Positions 40,562-49,879 of a stretch of 64,000 bases of DNA are shown here, in pieces; within the stretch, counting starts at the first letter, position 1, and each line of letters begins with the position of its first letter. The position numbers and the translations under genes were made by a program. The notes below the pieces were generated by a model. It saw only the letters and a list, made by a program, of their open reading frames with translations, did no database searches and was not told the origin of the DNA. The stretch comes from Paenibacillus sp. FSL R10-2734. Lineage in GTDB: Bacteria > Bacillota > Bacilli > Paenibacillales > Paenibacillaceae. The stretch covers positions 7,006,001-7,070,000 of the forward strand of contig NZ_CP150170.1 of NCBI RefSeq assembly GCF_037963865.1, in the 5' to 3' direction.

Positions 40562-41827
40562 TTATTTCAAATAACGTTCACTATCTTTTACAGCTTGATT
40601 CAGCACTTCCTGGGCATTTTCGCCGTGCATAACTGCTTCCACCGCCGCAGAGAGCTGGCGGTTCACTTCATTCCATTTCGGATTGAGCAGGAACGCCGGT
40701 GTGTTGCTGGAACGCTCCAGCATCGTGTAATACGGTTTATAGAGCGGGTCCTGATCCTTCTTCAGCTCGTTTACGACACTGACCCTTACAGGCAAATCCG
40801 CCACACGCATCTTGATCGAATCGTTGGACACATAGAATTTCACGAATTCCCAGGCCAGATCTTTCTGCTTCGAATCCTTGGCGATAGACAAGGCGGACTC
40901 CGCAAGCACCCCTTTGACCGGTTTGCCCGGGAAGGCTGGGATTTCGACCGTACCTACATTTATGCCTGCCGTCTTGAACGATTCCAGCGGCCAGATCCCG
41001 CTCTCCCACATGGCGATTTTACCTGCTTTAAAAATGTCATCCCCGCTCTGCTGGCCTTTGCCTCCGGTCAGCACAGCCGAGCCGTTCTTAACCATGTCGC
41101 CGAGCATCTGGATGGACTCGGCTGTCTCTTTGCTGTTCATAAATCCATCAATAGTTTTGCCATCATCAGAGATGAATGAGCTTCCGTTGCTCCATACGAA
41201 ACTCTGCAGGTCATACGTATCATTCTCTGCGCGAACCCCGAAACCGTACTGCTTCTTCGACTTATCGCTGAGCTTGGCCACGATATCCTGAAACTCCTTC
41301 CATGTCCATCCATCCTTCGGATAAGGTACCTTGGCCTCATCGAATAACTTCTTGTTGTAGTAGACCACGCGTGTGGTGAACCCTGCCGGAATGCCATAAA
41401 GCTTGCCGTCAATTTTGCCATAGTTGAACAATCCCGGATAGAAATCTTCGATGTTCAATTCTTTATCTTTGCTCGCATAGCTATCCAGCGGTTCTAGAGA
41501 TTGATGATAGGTTGGGAAATCCCACATATACATCACATCAGGCGGATTGGTCGCCCCGAATCCGGCGGCAAGCTTCTGATCAAAACCGTCTGCATAAGCC
41601 TCTACCTGAACCTTCGTTCCCGGATGGGCTGCTTCGAATTTCTTGGCGATGTCTTGCTCAATCTTGAGCGCATCTCCGGTATCCCATGTCGCAAAGCGAA
41701 GCGTTCTCGTCTCCCCTGAGCCCGAGATGTCTGTGGATGATGAGCTCTCGCTGCTTCCCCCGCAAGCCGTGACCATAGTTGCCATTAACGTTGTGGCAAG
41801 TACAATAAGAGAAATTTTCTTTTTCAC
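40562..41827 (-). CDS. Sugar-binding lipoprotein of a CUT1 ABC transporter
   Basis: A 421-residue family 1 extracellular solute-binding protein. GTG start 8 bases after GGGAGG; signal peptide with lipobox MVTAC (Cys near residue 22) and a Ser/Gly-rich tether. The mature part has RFATWDTGDALKIEQDIAKKFEAAHPG and PDVMYMWDFPTYH, typical for oligosaccharide-binding members. It is the first gene of the transporter-lacZ transcript, preceded by a perfect inverted repeat. Confidence 0.92.
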   Translation of the reverse strand: MKKKISLIVLATTLMATMVTACGGSSESSSSTDISGSGETRTLRFATWDTGDALKIEQDIAKKFEAAHPGTKVQVEAYADGFDQKLAAGFGATNPPDVMYMWDFPTYHQSLEPLDSYASKDKELNIEDFYPGLFNYGKIDGKLYGIPAGFTTRVVYYNKKLFDEAKVPYPKDGWTWKEFQDIVAKLSDKSKKQYGFGVRAENDTYDLQSFVWSNGSSFISDDGKTIDGFMNSKETAESIQMLGDMVKNGSAVLTGGKGQQSGDDIFKAGKIAMWESGIWPLESFKTAGINVGTVEIPAFPGKPVKGVLAESALSIAKDSKQKDLAWEFVKFYVSNDSIKMRVADLPVRVSVVNELKKDQDPLYKPYYTMLERSSNTPAFLLNPKWNEVNRQLSAAVEAVMHGENAQEVLNQAVKDSERYLK

Positions 41828-41862
41828 TGTGGCAGCCTCCCCTTTGAATGAGGTTATAATAA

Positions 41863-41902
41863 TTGAACCGCTTTCATCTTAACTTTTATGAAAGCGGTTC
41901 AA
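41863..41902 (-). promoter_or_regulatory. Perfect inverted repeat upstream of the sugar-binding protein gene
   Basis: TTGAACCGCTTTCAT (41863-41877) and ATGAAAGCGGTTCAA (41888-41902) are exact complements around a 10-base loop. The half TGAAAGCGGTTCA resembles a cre site lacking one base. A weak TTAAGA/TATAAC promoter pair overlaps it. It may be an operator of the AraC-type regulator or CcpA, or a terminator of the regulator gene. Confidence 0.5.
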
Positions 41903-41942
41903 AACGGATATCTATTCGAATGTTTGCGTACTTTTGTTCGAT

Positions 41943-43163
41943 TTATAGTCCGGGGTGTCCATCTGTTCGAATCCCGGCTTCTTTTTGTTGTATGCGGTAA
42001 TGACTAGGCGTCTCACCCGTGCAACGCTTGAACCATTTGCTGAAATATTTACTGTCCCCCAGCCCTGTCCGCTCCGCAATATCCTGCATCGTCAACTGCG
42101 TATCCCGCAGTAATTCCTTGGCCAGCTTAAGCTTCCGTTTATATTGAAAAGCCACAAAGCTATCGCCCACCGTCTTCTTAAACAGGATCGAGAAATGGCT
42201 TCGGCTGAGCCCCACCTGGCCCGCCAAATCGCTAACCGACCAGTCCGCTCCAGGGCTCTCGTGCAGAAGCTTCACAGCCTTCCAGATCGGTTCAGGCCAG
42301 TCCTGGGACGAAATACCATGCAGCTTCTCAATTTCCGCTTCCTTATGAAGCGCCATGAAGGTCTTGCTTAAGTCTTCAGCGTTGCGCAGCGGTCCTCTCT
42401 TAGCCCACTTCAGCTTCTCGTTTTGGCTTTTCATCTGAACGAGCATACTGTCCGTAGTCTCCAACTCGTCACTAGGTACAATCCAGTAGCAAAGGTCCTC
42501 ACCGTAAGGGATGATAATAGATGCGCTGTCGGGCATCCGGCTATTCCCATCCTCTTTAACCTTGACGAGATCCAGATAGGTACGATCGCATCCGCAGGTC
42601 TTAACCAAATAAATGTATAAGGGCTCCCTGTTCAGCGGCAGCTTCTCCCCAATGAGTTTATCCATTTCGTCAACAAATTTGCTGCTGTGTCCACTCTGCC
42701 AGGCAAACAGGAGAGAGCCCAGCCGTTCTCCATAAATTTCACTTGTTTCAGCATCCGCTACAGGGGCAGGCGACGTCAGCTCACTCTGGAACTTCTCCAG
42801 CATTCCTTCCAGTTCTTCATCTTCAAAGGCCGTCTTAAGCAAATATCCTGAAGCCCCAAGCTTGATTCCCTGCTGAGCGAATTCGAAGTCACGGTGACAG
42901 CTCAGCAGAATAATCCGGGTATCCTTATCGACTTCTTTAACTTTCCGTAACAGTTCAAGTCCATTCATCTCCGGCATGACGATATCGGTAATCACTATTT
43001 GGGGCAGATGAATCTGATAGGCCTCCCAGGCTTTAAGGCCGTTCGGCGCATCCGCCACCACTTCCATCCCATACTTATGCCAAGGTATTGTGGAGCGAAG
43101 CCCTTTGCGCACGATACTCTCATCATCTGCAATTAACACTTTAATGGTCTTGGTTGTCTCCAT
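41943..43163 (-). CDS. AraC-type response regulator (YesN family)
   Basis: A 406-residue two-component regulator: receiver domain 1-120 with ADDES pocket, phospho-acceptor Asp in VITDIVMPEMNG (near residue 56) and a conserved Lys; a middle region of about 150 residues; and an AraC/XylS double helix-turn-helix at the C-terminus (about 300-395, VSDLAGQVGLSRSHFSILFKK and MQDIAERTGLGDSKYFSKWFKRCTG). The start at 43163 follows AAGGAGG by 9 bases and overlaps the kinase gene by 23 bases. It probably activates the downstream transporter genes. Confidence 0.92.
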   Translation of the reverse strand: METTKTIKVLIADDESIVRKGLRSTIPWHKYGMEVVADAPNGLKAWEAYQIHLPQIVITDIVMPEMNGLELLRKVKEVDKDTRIILLSCHRDFEFAQQGIKLGASGYLLKTAFEDEELEGMLEKFQSELTSPAPVADAETSEIYGERLGSLLFAWQSGHSSKFVDEMDKLIGEKLPLNREPLYIYLVKTCGCDRTYLDLVKVKEDGNSRMPDSASIIIPYGEDLCYWIVPSDELETTDSMLVQMKSQNEKLKWAKRGPLRNAEDLSKTFMALHKEAEIEKLHGISSQDWPEPIWKAVKLLHESPGADWSVSDLAGQVGLSRSHFSILFKKTVGDSFVAFQYKRKLKLAKELLRDTQLTMQDIAERTGLGDSKYFSKWFKRCTGETPSHYRIQQKEAGIRTDGHPGL

Positions 43164-44889
43164 GCGGACTCTCCTCCTTCTTGGGCCACCGAATAACGAT
43201 AGTGGTGCCTTCACCTTTCGTGGATCGAACGATCAAGCCATACTGCTGTCCGAAATGAAGCTTAAACTTTTGGTCAGCGTTCTGTACGCCGAGCCCTCCG
43301 CGTCCCTGCGGTTTACTTTCCGGCTTTGCAAGCATAAGTGCCCTCAGCTTCTCTTCGGTAATCCCTGCACCGTCATCAGACAATGTTAACAACAGATGCT
43401 CGCCTTCCTCCCGTACACTTAACGAAATGTTCCCCTTCCCGTCTTCAAATCCATGAAAGAAGATATTCTCAAAGAGCGGCTGAAGGGTCATACGAGGAAT
43501 CAGATACGGCTTGAGTTCTTCGCCGCAGGTCTGTTCATAGCTGAATGCGGATCCATAACGAATCTCCTGGATTTTCAGAAAATGCTCAATCATGCGGAGT
43601 TCACGGCCAAGCGTGATCAACTCCTGAGAGATATCCAGATTACCTTCGAGCACCATCGTCAGATGATAGAGCATCTGGCGGATATCCTCCGCCCCTTGGA
43701 GTCTTGCCTTCCACTGGATAGAATTCAGCGTATTGAAGAGCAGGTGCGGATTAATCTGATAGTGGAATGCCTTGAGCTCGGCCTCCTTCTTCAGCCGCTC
43801 ACTCTGCTCCACTTCCTGGACAAGGGATTGAATCCCCCCCACCATGCGGTTGAAGCTGGTATCCAGGCTTCCGAGTTCATCTTTGCCCTCCACCAGGGTC
43901 CTCGTATGTAGCTTGCCAAAGCTGACCTTCTGCATCGAGTCTTTCAGCCTGCGAATTCGAGCAGTGAATTTCGATGAGAATATATAAGCTAGCCCAAAGG
44001 CGAGCAGACAAGAAACAATGGCTACAAGTACTGTATTGGAGCGAATGAGGCTCGAGGAAAAATAGAATTGTTTGGACGGCAGCCTCGCTTCAAGCTTCCA
44101 TCCGTTGGCTGCCAGTGTCCTATTCCATACCACGTCACTGTCGTTTGAGGTGAACGGCGATTCTGACTGGTAAATGGACTGCCCCTCGGAATCAGTTATC
44201 GTCAAATGCGCTTTAGTATCCTCCTCAAACATATGAAACATATCTAGAAGAACCTGCGCATTCTCTTCAATTAAGATCGTGCTTCCATGCTGGGTTCCAG
44301 CCGGATTATTAATCCGTACGGCGAGCCCCAGTAAGGGTTCCCCGGTATCCGAATCTCCCATACCATGATTCATAGGATAGAAGCCCAGCCAATTGGGACC
44401 TTTGGATGAATAAGTAATGGACCGCCAGGCGGGAATATCGCTAAGCTTACTGACATCCAAAATATTCTCCCCATAGTAATAACCAGAGCGGGTAATCAGA
44501 TAAATACCTCTCGTCAGATCCGTCTTAAGTGATTTAAGCAGCGCCTCAAAGTCATCTTTATCCATAATCTCCTGATACGTGGTCGGAACGTGGTCGCCTA
44601 TTCCCCCCCGCGCAGGATCAAGGAGATAAGAATAAATTGTTCCTGTTGTCTGACTCATCCGGTTCAAAGCGGAAGTGATCTGCTGATCAAGCTGTGCCAC
44701 GGTATTCTCCCCATATTTCCCGAATTGAGAGTTAATGACTATGGCGGATTGATAATAGTTCAAGGCTCCCAGTGATAACAGCGGAATAATCGCGACAATA
44801 AGAAAGCAAAAGAGCAGCTTGGTCCGGATGCTGAAATAAGAGCGAATAGAGAAGCGATGATATACCTTCTTAAAGAAATGATTCAACAT
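43141..44889 (-). CDS. Sensor histidine kinase, YesM family
   Basis: A 582-residue membrane kinase: helix about 25-43, a large extracellular Cache-like sensor domain (about 45-285), helix about 290-310, HAMP (about 312-365), His_kinase domain with phospho-acceptor in FHYQINPHLLFNTLN, and an ATPase domain with DDGAGI and GRGGLGVQN. This type senses extracellular sugars or transporter state and pairs with the YesN-type regulator encoded next, which its gene overlaps. Confidence 0.92.
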   Translation of the reverse strand: MLNHFFKKVYHRFSIRSYFSIRTKLLFCFLIVAIIPLLSLGALNYYQSAIVINSQFGKYGENTVAQLDQQITSALNRMSQTTGTIYSYLLDPARGGIGDHVPTTYQEIMDKDDFEALLKSLKTDLTRGIYLITRSGYYYGENILDVSKLSDIPAWRSITYSSKGPNWLGFYPMNHGMGDSDTGEPLLGLAVRINNPAGTQHGSTILIEENAQVLLDMFHMFEEDTKAHLTITDSEGQSIYQSESPFTSNDSDVVWNRTLAANGWKLEARLPSKQFYFSSSLIRSNTVLVAIVSCLLAFGLAYIFSSKFTARIRRLKDSMQKVSFGKLHTRTLVEGKDELGSLDTSFNRMVGGIQSLVQEVEQSERLKKEAELKAFHYQINPHLLFNTLNSIQWKARLQGAEDIRQMLYHLTMVLEGNLDISQELITLGRELRMIEHFLKIQEIRYGSAFSYEQTCGEELKPYLIPRMTLQPLFENIFFHGFEDGKGNISLSVREEGEHLLLTLSDDGAGITEEKLRALMLAKPESKPQGRGGLGVQNADQKFKLHFGQQYGLIVRSTKGEGTTIVIRWPKKEESPHGDNQDH

Positions 44890-44976
44890 GACTTCTCATC
44901 CCCGCTTTAATTTCATTTTTATAGTTGAAGTGTAGCACGGACTGGCACACTCGGGAATATCTCGGAAAATGGGAAA

Positions 44977-45015
44977 GCACTTCCCCTCACGCCAGTCTTG
45001 ACCAGGAGGAAGTGC
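44977..45015 (-). terminator. Hairpin after the GH63-like gene
   Basis: GCACTTCC (44977-44984) and GGAAGTGC (45008-45015) pair; on the minus strand a T-containing stretch (CTTTCCCATTTT) follows. It separates the hydrolase from the two-component genes. Confidence 0.55.
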
Positions 45016-45025
45016 CCGTATGTTG

Positions 45026-46732
45026 TTAAGTTGTATACTCGTGTCCCAGTATTAAGAAGACACTTGAGGTCCAGGTGAATGCCCTGTCACGAAGACCTTG
45101 ACCCGTCAGAGCATCGAAGTTCTCGGCCATACCACTCTTGTTCAGCATTTCGCAGAATCGGCGGGCAACCTCGCTTGCCAGTTCGATATCCCCCGCCGCG
45201 GCCACACCTTCCACAAGCAGCATGGTTGATGGCGCCCAGATTGGACCTCGCCAATAGCCATCCGGCGAGTAGTAAGGGCTCTTAACGCTCTCTGTAGCCC
45301 AGCCGTTCGGCGTCAAGAAGCGACTCTCATCCCGCAGTCCATCCAGCAGTGAGCGCAGGATTGGCTCCGGCAGCCGCTTGCCGAGCAGAATGGGCACGAA
45401 GAGCAGCAGGCTATCGCCGTCGGAACCCTCGTGAGTTCCGGAACGGCAAGCTGTGAACCTTCCATCCTTCCAAAAATGACGCAGCATTTTCTCCAGCGTC
45501 TCCTCACCTAATCTTCTCCATGCGGTGCTTTCATCGGTAAACCCCAGAAGCCCAGCAATTTCGGCAAGCAGTTCGATCTGCAGGATCAAAAATGCCGCCA
45601 GATCCGGACTCTCCACCGGAATCCCGTTATTAAAGGCAGTACTGTTGTCCCAACCCGAATCGTTCCCATGATTGTACTGCGGAATACCGTCCCCGTCGTT
45701 ATCCCGGTAATGGAACCACCAGTTCGTCCACTTGCTCAAGGGTCCATACACTTCACGAAGATGGGACTCCTTAATATAATCCGTCCGCTGCATCATCCAG
45801 GCCAGTGTCCAGCCATGAATAGGCGGCTTGTTGCAGTTCCAGAGCTCATACTTGTCGTTGATAAAGTCCGGAATCAATCCGCTCTCATCCTGGCGGTCAA
45901 AAAAGATCATAAACTGATCCCAAGCCAGCTCCGGGTGATGTCTGACCAGAGCCATCGCATTGAAGCAGTGATCCCAGCTCCAAATATTCGTCATCCAGTT
46001 CTTCGACATATACATAGCTGGCCGGGTCAAGCATCCTCCCGCGGGAACCAGACAAGACCAGGTAATGTAAGCCGCCAGCTCACGGCCGTCCTGCCAGCGT
46101 TCGGGAACGGTCAAGCTCGCATCCAGCCACTGGTCATATTCTTGTTGCACCTCTTGTACCGCTTCCTCCCATGGCGTCCAGACATCACGCTGTTCCCATA
46201 CCGTGCGAAATTCTTCCACCGCGAACTCGGCGATTTCCGTACCCGCTTCAGGGATGAACTCTGCCACAATGCGGGAACTCTTGATTTTGTCCCAAGGCAC
46301 CTCCATCCGTAGAGCCCCGGTTAACTGGGTGAGCATGAACCGACATTCATGGGTGAAGCTGTTTACTTCAAAGCTGCCTGCGCTGTGTTCATAAGCATAA
46401 TCGTAGGCTGAGGTACGGAAGGTGAGGCGGATGCCACATCCTTTGCTCTTGAACCGCACGGTACGACCATCTGTAATACAGATCTCCGCATAGATATTTT
46501 CGGTATCCGTATTCAAACGAAGCAGTGCAGGCTCGGCTTTGGCTTCAAACGGGATATACTGATTGCTCTCGTCCAGCAGTTCAATTTGAAAAGCTTCACC
46601 GAATTTATCATCCCCACCACGCACGGTCCGTAAGTAAAGTCCCTCCACTCTGACATCCGATTCAGGGAGTTCAGAAATAGCCAGAAAGGTGCCTCTTCGG
46701 CTGAAGGGTACCGCTTTAAGATTAAAGTTCAT
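45026..46732 (-). CDS. GH63/MGH1-like glycoside hydrolase
   Basis: A 568-residue cytosolic enzyme with an N-terminal beta-sandwich (about 1-200) and an (alpha/alpha)6 catalytic barrel (about 220-568). Typical barrel stretches are WDHCFNAMALVRHHPELAWDQ, PPIHGWTLAWMM, NDSGWDNSTAFNNG, VESPDLAAFL and GYWRGPIWAPSTMLLVEG. These resemble GH63 alpha-glucosidase and mannosylglycerate hydrolase-like enzymes; automatic names often say amylo-alpha-1,6-glucosidase. The start at 46732 (MNFNLKAVPFS) is used because AAAAGGAG stands 9 bases before it. No signal peptide, so it should act on an imported sugar. It lies upstream of the sensor kinase on the same strand and probably belongs to the same utilisation locus. 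Confidence 0.82.
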   Translation of the reverse strand: MNFNLKAVPFSRRGTFLAISELPESDVRVEGLYLRTVRGGDDKFGEAFQIELLDESNQYIPFEAKAEPALLRLNTDTENIYAEICITDGRTVRFKSKGCGIRLTFRTSAYDYAYEHSAGSFEVNSFTHECRFMLTQLTGALRMEVPWDKIKSSRIVAEFIPEAGTEIAEFAVEEFRTVWEQRDVWTPWEEAVQEVQQEYDQWLDASLTVPERWQDGRELAAYITWSCLVPAGGCLTRPAMYMSKNWMTNIWSWDHCFNAMALVRHHPELAWDQFMIFFDRQDESGLIPDFINDKYELWNCNKPPIHGWTLAWMMQRTDYIKESHLREVYGPLSKWTNWWFHYRDNDGDGIPQYNHGNDSGWDNSTAFNNGIPVESPDLAAFLILQIELLAEIAGLLGFTDESTAWRRLGEETLEKMLRHFWKDGRFTACRSGTHEGSDGDSLLLFVPILLGKRLPEPILRSLLDGLRDESRFLTPNGWATESVKSPYYSPDGYWRGPIWAPSTMLLVEGVAAAGDIELASEVARRFCEMLNKSGMAENFDALTGQGLRDRAFTWTSSVFLILGHEYTT

Positions 46733-47063
46733 ATCGTTGGACTCCTTTTCAAAGGAAGTATGCGCTTCCATTTTATCCAAGGCGTCCGAAATGCGGAACA
46801 GACAGGTGTTAGCGATGGGGAGTCATATTGTTGGAGTGGGCAGTCTGACACGTACACGGGTGTCTTTTTGTTAGATGATCAGGGGTACAAATGTTAGCAC
46901 GTCATGATTTCCAACAAAGACGACGACTAGAACCTCTTAATGAAAAAGGCTATCCTGTGTACCTCATATAGGCATGTACAGGACAACCTTTTGCTGATAT
47001 TGCAATTTAAATCGCTCGTGTATGCTACTTACAATTCAATAAAGGATTGTAAGTTAATTTAAT
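46733..47063. other. Intergenic region with two terminator-like hairpins
   Basis: About 330 bases without a gene. It holds the leftward promoter region of the GH63-like gene, a weak plus-strand hairpin GACAC/GTGTC followed by TTTTT at 46847-46869, the terminator at 46944-46993, and a short AATTT tandem run at 47045-47065. Confidence 0.5.
46944..46993 (-). terminator. Terminator of the stalk-domain protein gene
   Basis: Long arms AAAAGGCTATCCTGTGTAC and GTACAGGACAACCTTTT pair with few mismatches; on the minus strand CCTTTTTC follows. Confidence 0.75.
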
Positions 47064-48761
47064 TTAATTTAATGGGATTAAATAAAACAGTCGGGAGCTT
47101 TTATTGTTGGTGTACCAGATGATTTTGTCGCCACTAACAATAGGGCTACATTCGGATAGTGCAAAATTCTTAATCGTTTGGATGCCGCCAGTAGCTGCTC
47201 CCTCTCCATTTATCAGAACATATTTCAAATCACCCGGATGATTCTCCATATCAAATTCCTGCCATAACACCATCAGCTTGTCGTCTGTTATTTTCACCAG
47301 TTGAGGAATGGATGCAATCTTGGTCGTACCTACATATTTAGCCAAGGTGATGTGGTTCACTGACGCGCTAGACATACTCGCTTTTGGTAAGACACTAAGA
47401 ACGATATCCCTCTGGTCCTTTTCCAGTCCCACCATTTCATAAGACGTATAGTCTTTGACAAGCGAATGATCAATCGTATTCATAGCGACAATATAATTCG
47501 CCGAAGACATCTCAAATCCACCTATAGAAACACCAGTAGCATTCGCTCCTGTGCTGCCAGGGATATTAAACAGGTCTACCTCGTTATAGCTGGTTCCATC
47601 TCCTTTATTCAGGACAATCGAACGGGGATAAGCATCACCATGATCGACTAGAATATGAGTAGCACCATCCAACAATACATATTGATCAAAAGAGTGGCTG
47701 ACATGATTCTTCTGGAATCTTCCCAGATCATTCGTCACGGTCATAGTTTGGGTATTCACGATAATGGTCAGCTGTGATTGATGATTTAGTTTATCTTCTG
47801 TCGTGTATCTAGTACGTGAGGTGTGGAATACAAGCGTGTCACCAGTCTCAGCCATTCTACCTGCAGCCGCATCAAAAGGGACTACAGTATAACTCTCCCC
47901 ACCCTTTATGGAGACACTATCGACTCTATTGAAGCTTTTATCATAACGAACAATACGAATCACTTCTTTGCTATCATTCTCTTCACGATTCTCTTGTCCA
48001 AAAGCAATATAGTTATACTTCACCCCGCTATAGAAGCCGCCAAATATCGGAAGCTCCAAAGGAATGCTTTTGTTACCCGTTCGTTCAAACTTCTCATTAT
48101 ACGTTTCAATCGTAACTTCTTTATTCGCCTCTAGAACACTTACAGTCCCATCATTATTTTTCACCAAATAGGAAGAAACCGTACTTTTCCATCTAGGAAA
48201 ATAAGAAGACACAGCGTTACTCTCGGTTTCAACTGCCGTCTTCACTCGGTAAGCATGCTCTGGGACTTTGGAGAACAACGATATCCGATCAGACTGAGCG
48301 TCATATTCGATATCGAATGGAATCTTCCCCGCCAAATCTCGCAGCTGAACATAGTTATTCTCGTCAATATTGTACGCCGTAATAGACTGCAACTGCCCAT
48401 CCACTAGCACCTTAGAGGTCGAAAGCGTGGCTGAATAAGTTCTATTGCGACTATAATATTTGCTGCTAGCTTTCTTTTCAGGAGTATAGGCTTGCCCGGT
48501 TAGGATCTCTATCGCGTTGTTTGCTTTATTCCAAGTGATATCAAATTGACTCGTTGTTCCCGAGAAATACTCCGCTAAGTCACGCAGTCGGAAATAATTG
48601 TTGTTCGATATATTGAAACCATTTAAATCCCTTTGTTCACCGTCAAAATATGTACTGCTCTCGGTCACCTTAGCCTTCACCGTATTGCTCGCAATGGTTG
48701 TAGTGCCGAGCGTTGGTATAACCAGTAATACAATTAACAGAACGCTAAAAATCCTCTTCAT
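47064..48761 (-). CDS. Secreted protein with copper-amine-oxidase-type stalk domains
   Basis: A 565-residue exported protein. Signal peptide about 1-24. Two stalk repeats (about 30-155): FNISNNNYFRLRDLAEYFSG and YNIDENNYVQLRDLAGKIPFDIEYD are the hallmark of the Copper_amine_oxidN/stalk domain that Paenibacillus adds to many surface proteins. The C-terminal 400 residues look like a beta-propeller (repeating strands such as YNYIAFGQENREEND and IVAMNTIDHSL). No catalytic motif was recognised. The start at 48761 has GGGGGA upstream; an in-frame GTG-type start at 48776 is less likely. Confidence 0.8.
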   Translation of the reverse strand: MKRIFSVLLIVLLVIPTLGTTTIASNTVKAKVTESSTYFDGEQRDLNGFNISNNNYFRLRDLAEYFSGTTSQFDITWNKANNAIEILTGQAYTPEKKASSKYYSRNRTYSATLSTSKVLVDGQLQSITAYNIDENNYVQLRDLAGKIPFDIEYDAQSDRISLFSKVPEHAYRVKTAVETESNAVSSYFPRWKSTVSSYLVKNNDGTVSVLEANKEVTIETYNEKFERTGNKSIPLELPIFGGFYSGVKYNYIAFGQENREENDSKEVIRIVRYDKSFNRVDSVSIKGGESYTVVPFDAAAGRMAETGDTLVFHTSRTRYTTEDKLNHQSQLTIIVNTQTMTVTNDLGRFQKNHVSHSFDQYVLLDGATHILVDHGDAYPRSIVLNKGDGTSYNEVDLFNIPGSTGANATGVSIGGFEMSSANYIVAMNTIDHSLVKDYTSYEMVGLEKDQRDIVLSVLPKASMSSASVNHITLAKYVGTTKIASIPQLVKITDDKLMVLWQEFDMENHPGDLKYVLINGEGAATGGIQTIKNFALSECSPIVSGDKIIWYTNNKSSRLFYLIPLN

Positions 48762-48834
48762 CCAACTTTCCCCCATTTATGTATAAATAAAACTACTATC
48801 ATTTTTATCGGTAATTTCTCTATACTGCTTTAAC

Positions 48835-48864
48835 AAAAAAAGAATGGGGTCAGCGCCCCACTCT
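48835..48864 (-). terminator. Terminator of the beta-propeller gene
   Basis: On the minus strand GAGTGGGG and CCCCATTC pair around CGCTGA, followed by seven T; 24 bases after the stop. Confidence 0.85.
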
Positions 48865-48887
48865 CGATGTTCATATTATAAACTTGC

Positions 48888-49733
48888 CTATTCCTCAACC
48901 ACATAACTTACAAACGCCAATCTCTTGCTATCAGGAGACCACGAATTCACGTTAATCGTACCTTGTCCTCCAAACAGCTGTACTAGTGTGCGATATTCTC
49001 CTCCCGCGCTTGCCATCAATCGAAGCTCAACATCCTTATTCGCAGGATGATCGCCAGGATCTACATCTCCTTTACGGTAACTAAGGTATGCAATCGTCTG
49101 ACCATCTGGCGACACATGCGGGAACCAGTTGTTACTCTCATCAAAAGTCATCTGTGTCTGCTCACTGCCATCGGCATTCATTCGCCACACCTGCATCAGC
49201 CCTGTACGCACCGAATTGAACCAAATCTGCTCTCCATCTGGCGAGTATTCAGGTCCATCATCCAGTCCAGGCGTATCTGTCAGCTGTACCTCATCTCCTC
49301 CGTCTACTGGAATGGTATAAATATCATACTGACCGTTGCGCTCTGCACAATAAGCCAATTCAGCACCATTCGGAGACCAGCCATGTAAATAGCTTGGAGC
49401 ATTCGGTGTAACTAGAACCGGTTCACCACCCTCCATAGGAAGGATATATATACGAGATTTACCATCTTTTTTCGTATGATGACTAATTGCGATCTTGGTA
49501 TTGTCACAAGACAGAACATGATCGTTATTACATTCCGTAGCAAAACCCGAATCCAGGCGAACACTCTCACAGGTTGCTATGTCGAACGAATAGAGACAAC
49601 CTTGACTATTATAAATAAGACGTTTGCCATCGCTAGTCCAATTGGGTGCCTCGATTAAGTAATCAAATGAGCGGAGCGCAGTTCGTTCCCCTGTCTGTAC
49701 ATCCACGATTTCTAATGTGCTAATCACTTTCAT
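48888..49733 (-). CDS. TolB-like beta-propeller protein
   Basis: A 281-residue cytosolic protein with about six WD40-like/TolB PD40 repeats, each with the pattern P-x-W/Y-S-P-D/N-G (for example APNWTSDGKRLIYNS, LHGWSPNGAELAYCAE, GPEYSPDGEQIWFNS, FPHVSPDGQTIAYLS, VNSWSPDSKRLAFVS). No signal peptide and no peptidase domain. Its role is unknown; similar stand-alone proteins are annotated as biopolymer transporter TolB or oligogalacturonide lyase-like. The start at 49733 follows AGAGGAT. Confidence 0.85.
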   Translation of the reverse strand: MKVISTLEIVDVQTGERTALRSFDYLIEAPNWTSDGKRLIYNSQGCLYSFDIATCESVRLDSGFATECNNDHVLSCDNTKIAISHHTKKDGKSRIYILPMEGGEPVLVTPNAPSYLHGWSPNGAELAYCAERNGQYDIYTIPVDGGDEVQLTDTPGLDDGPEYSPDGEQIWFNSVRTGLMQVWRMNADGSEQTQMTFDESNNWFPHVSPDGQTIAYLSYRKGDVDPGDHPANKDVELRLMASAGGEYRTLVQLFGGQGTINVNSWSPDSKRLAFVSYVVEE

Positions 49734-49825
49734 TATCCTCTCTCCCATCGTTAAAATATGTACATAACCCACTTCGACAGCTATCCAATATCCCCTTTCT
49801 TTCTTGTTAATACAATTATTAACGC

Positions 49826-49868
49826 GAAAAAAATCTGCCTCGAAGAGAATTCACTCCTCAAGGCAGAT
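49826..49868 (-). terminator. Terminator of the hydantoinase operon
   Basis: ATCTGCCT (49833-49840) and AGGCAGAT (49861-49868) with inner GAG/CTC pairing; a run of seven T on the minus strand. Confidence 0.85.
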
Positions 49869-49879
49869 CTATAATCATC

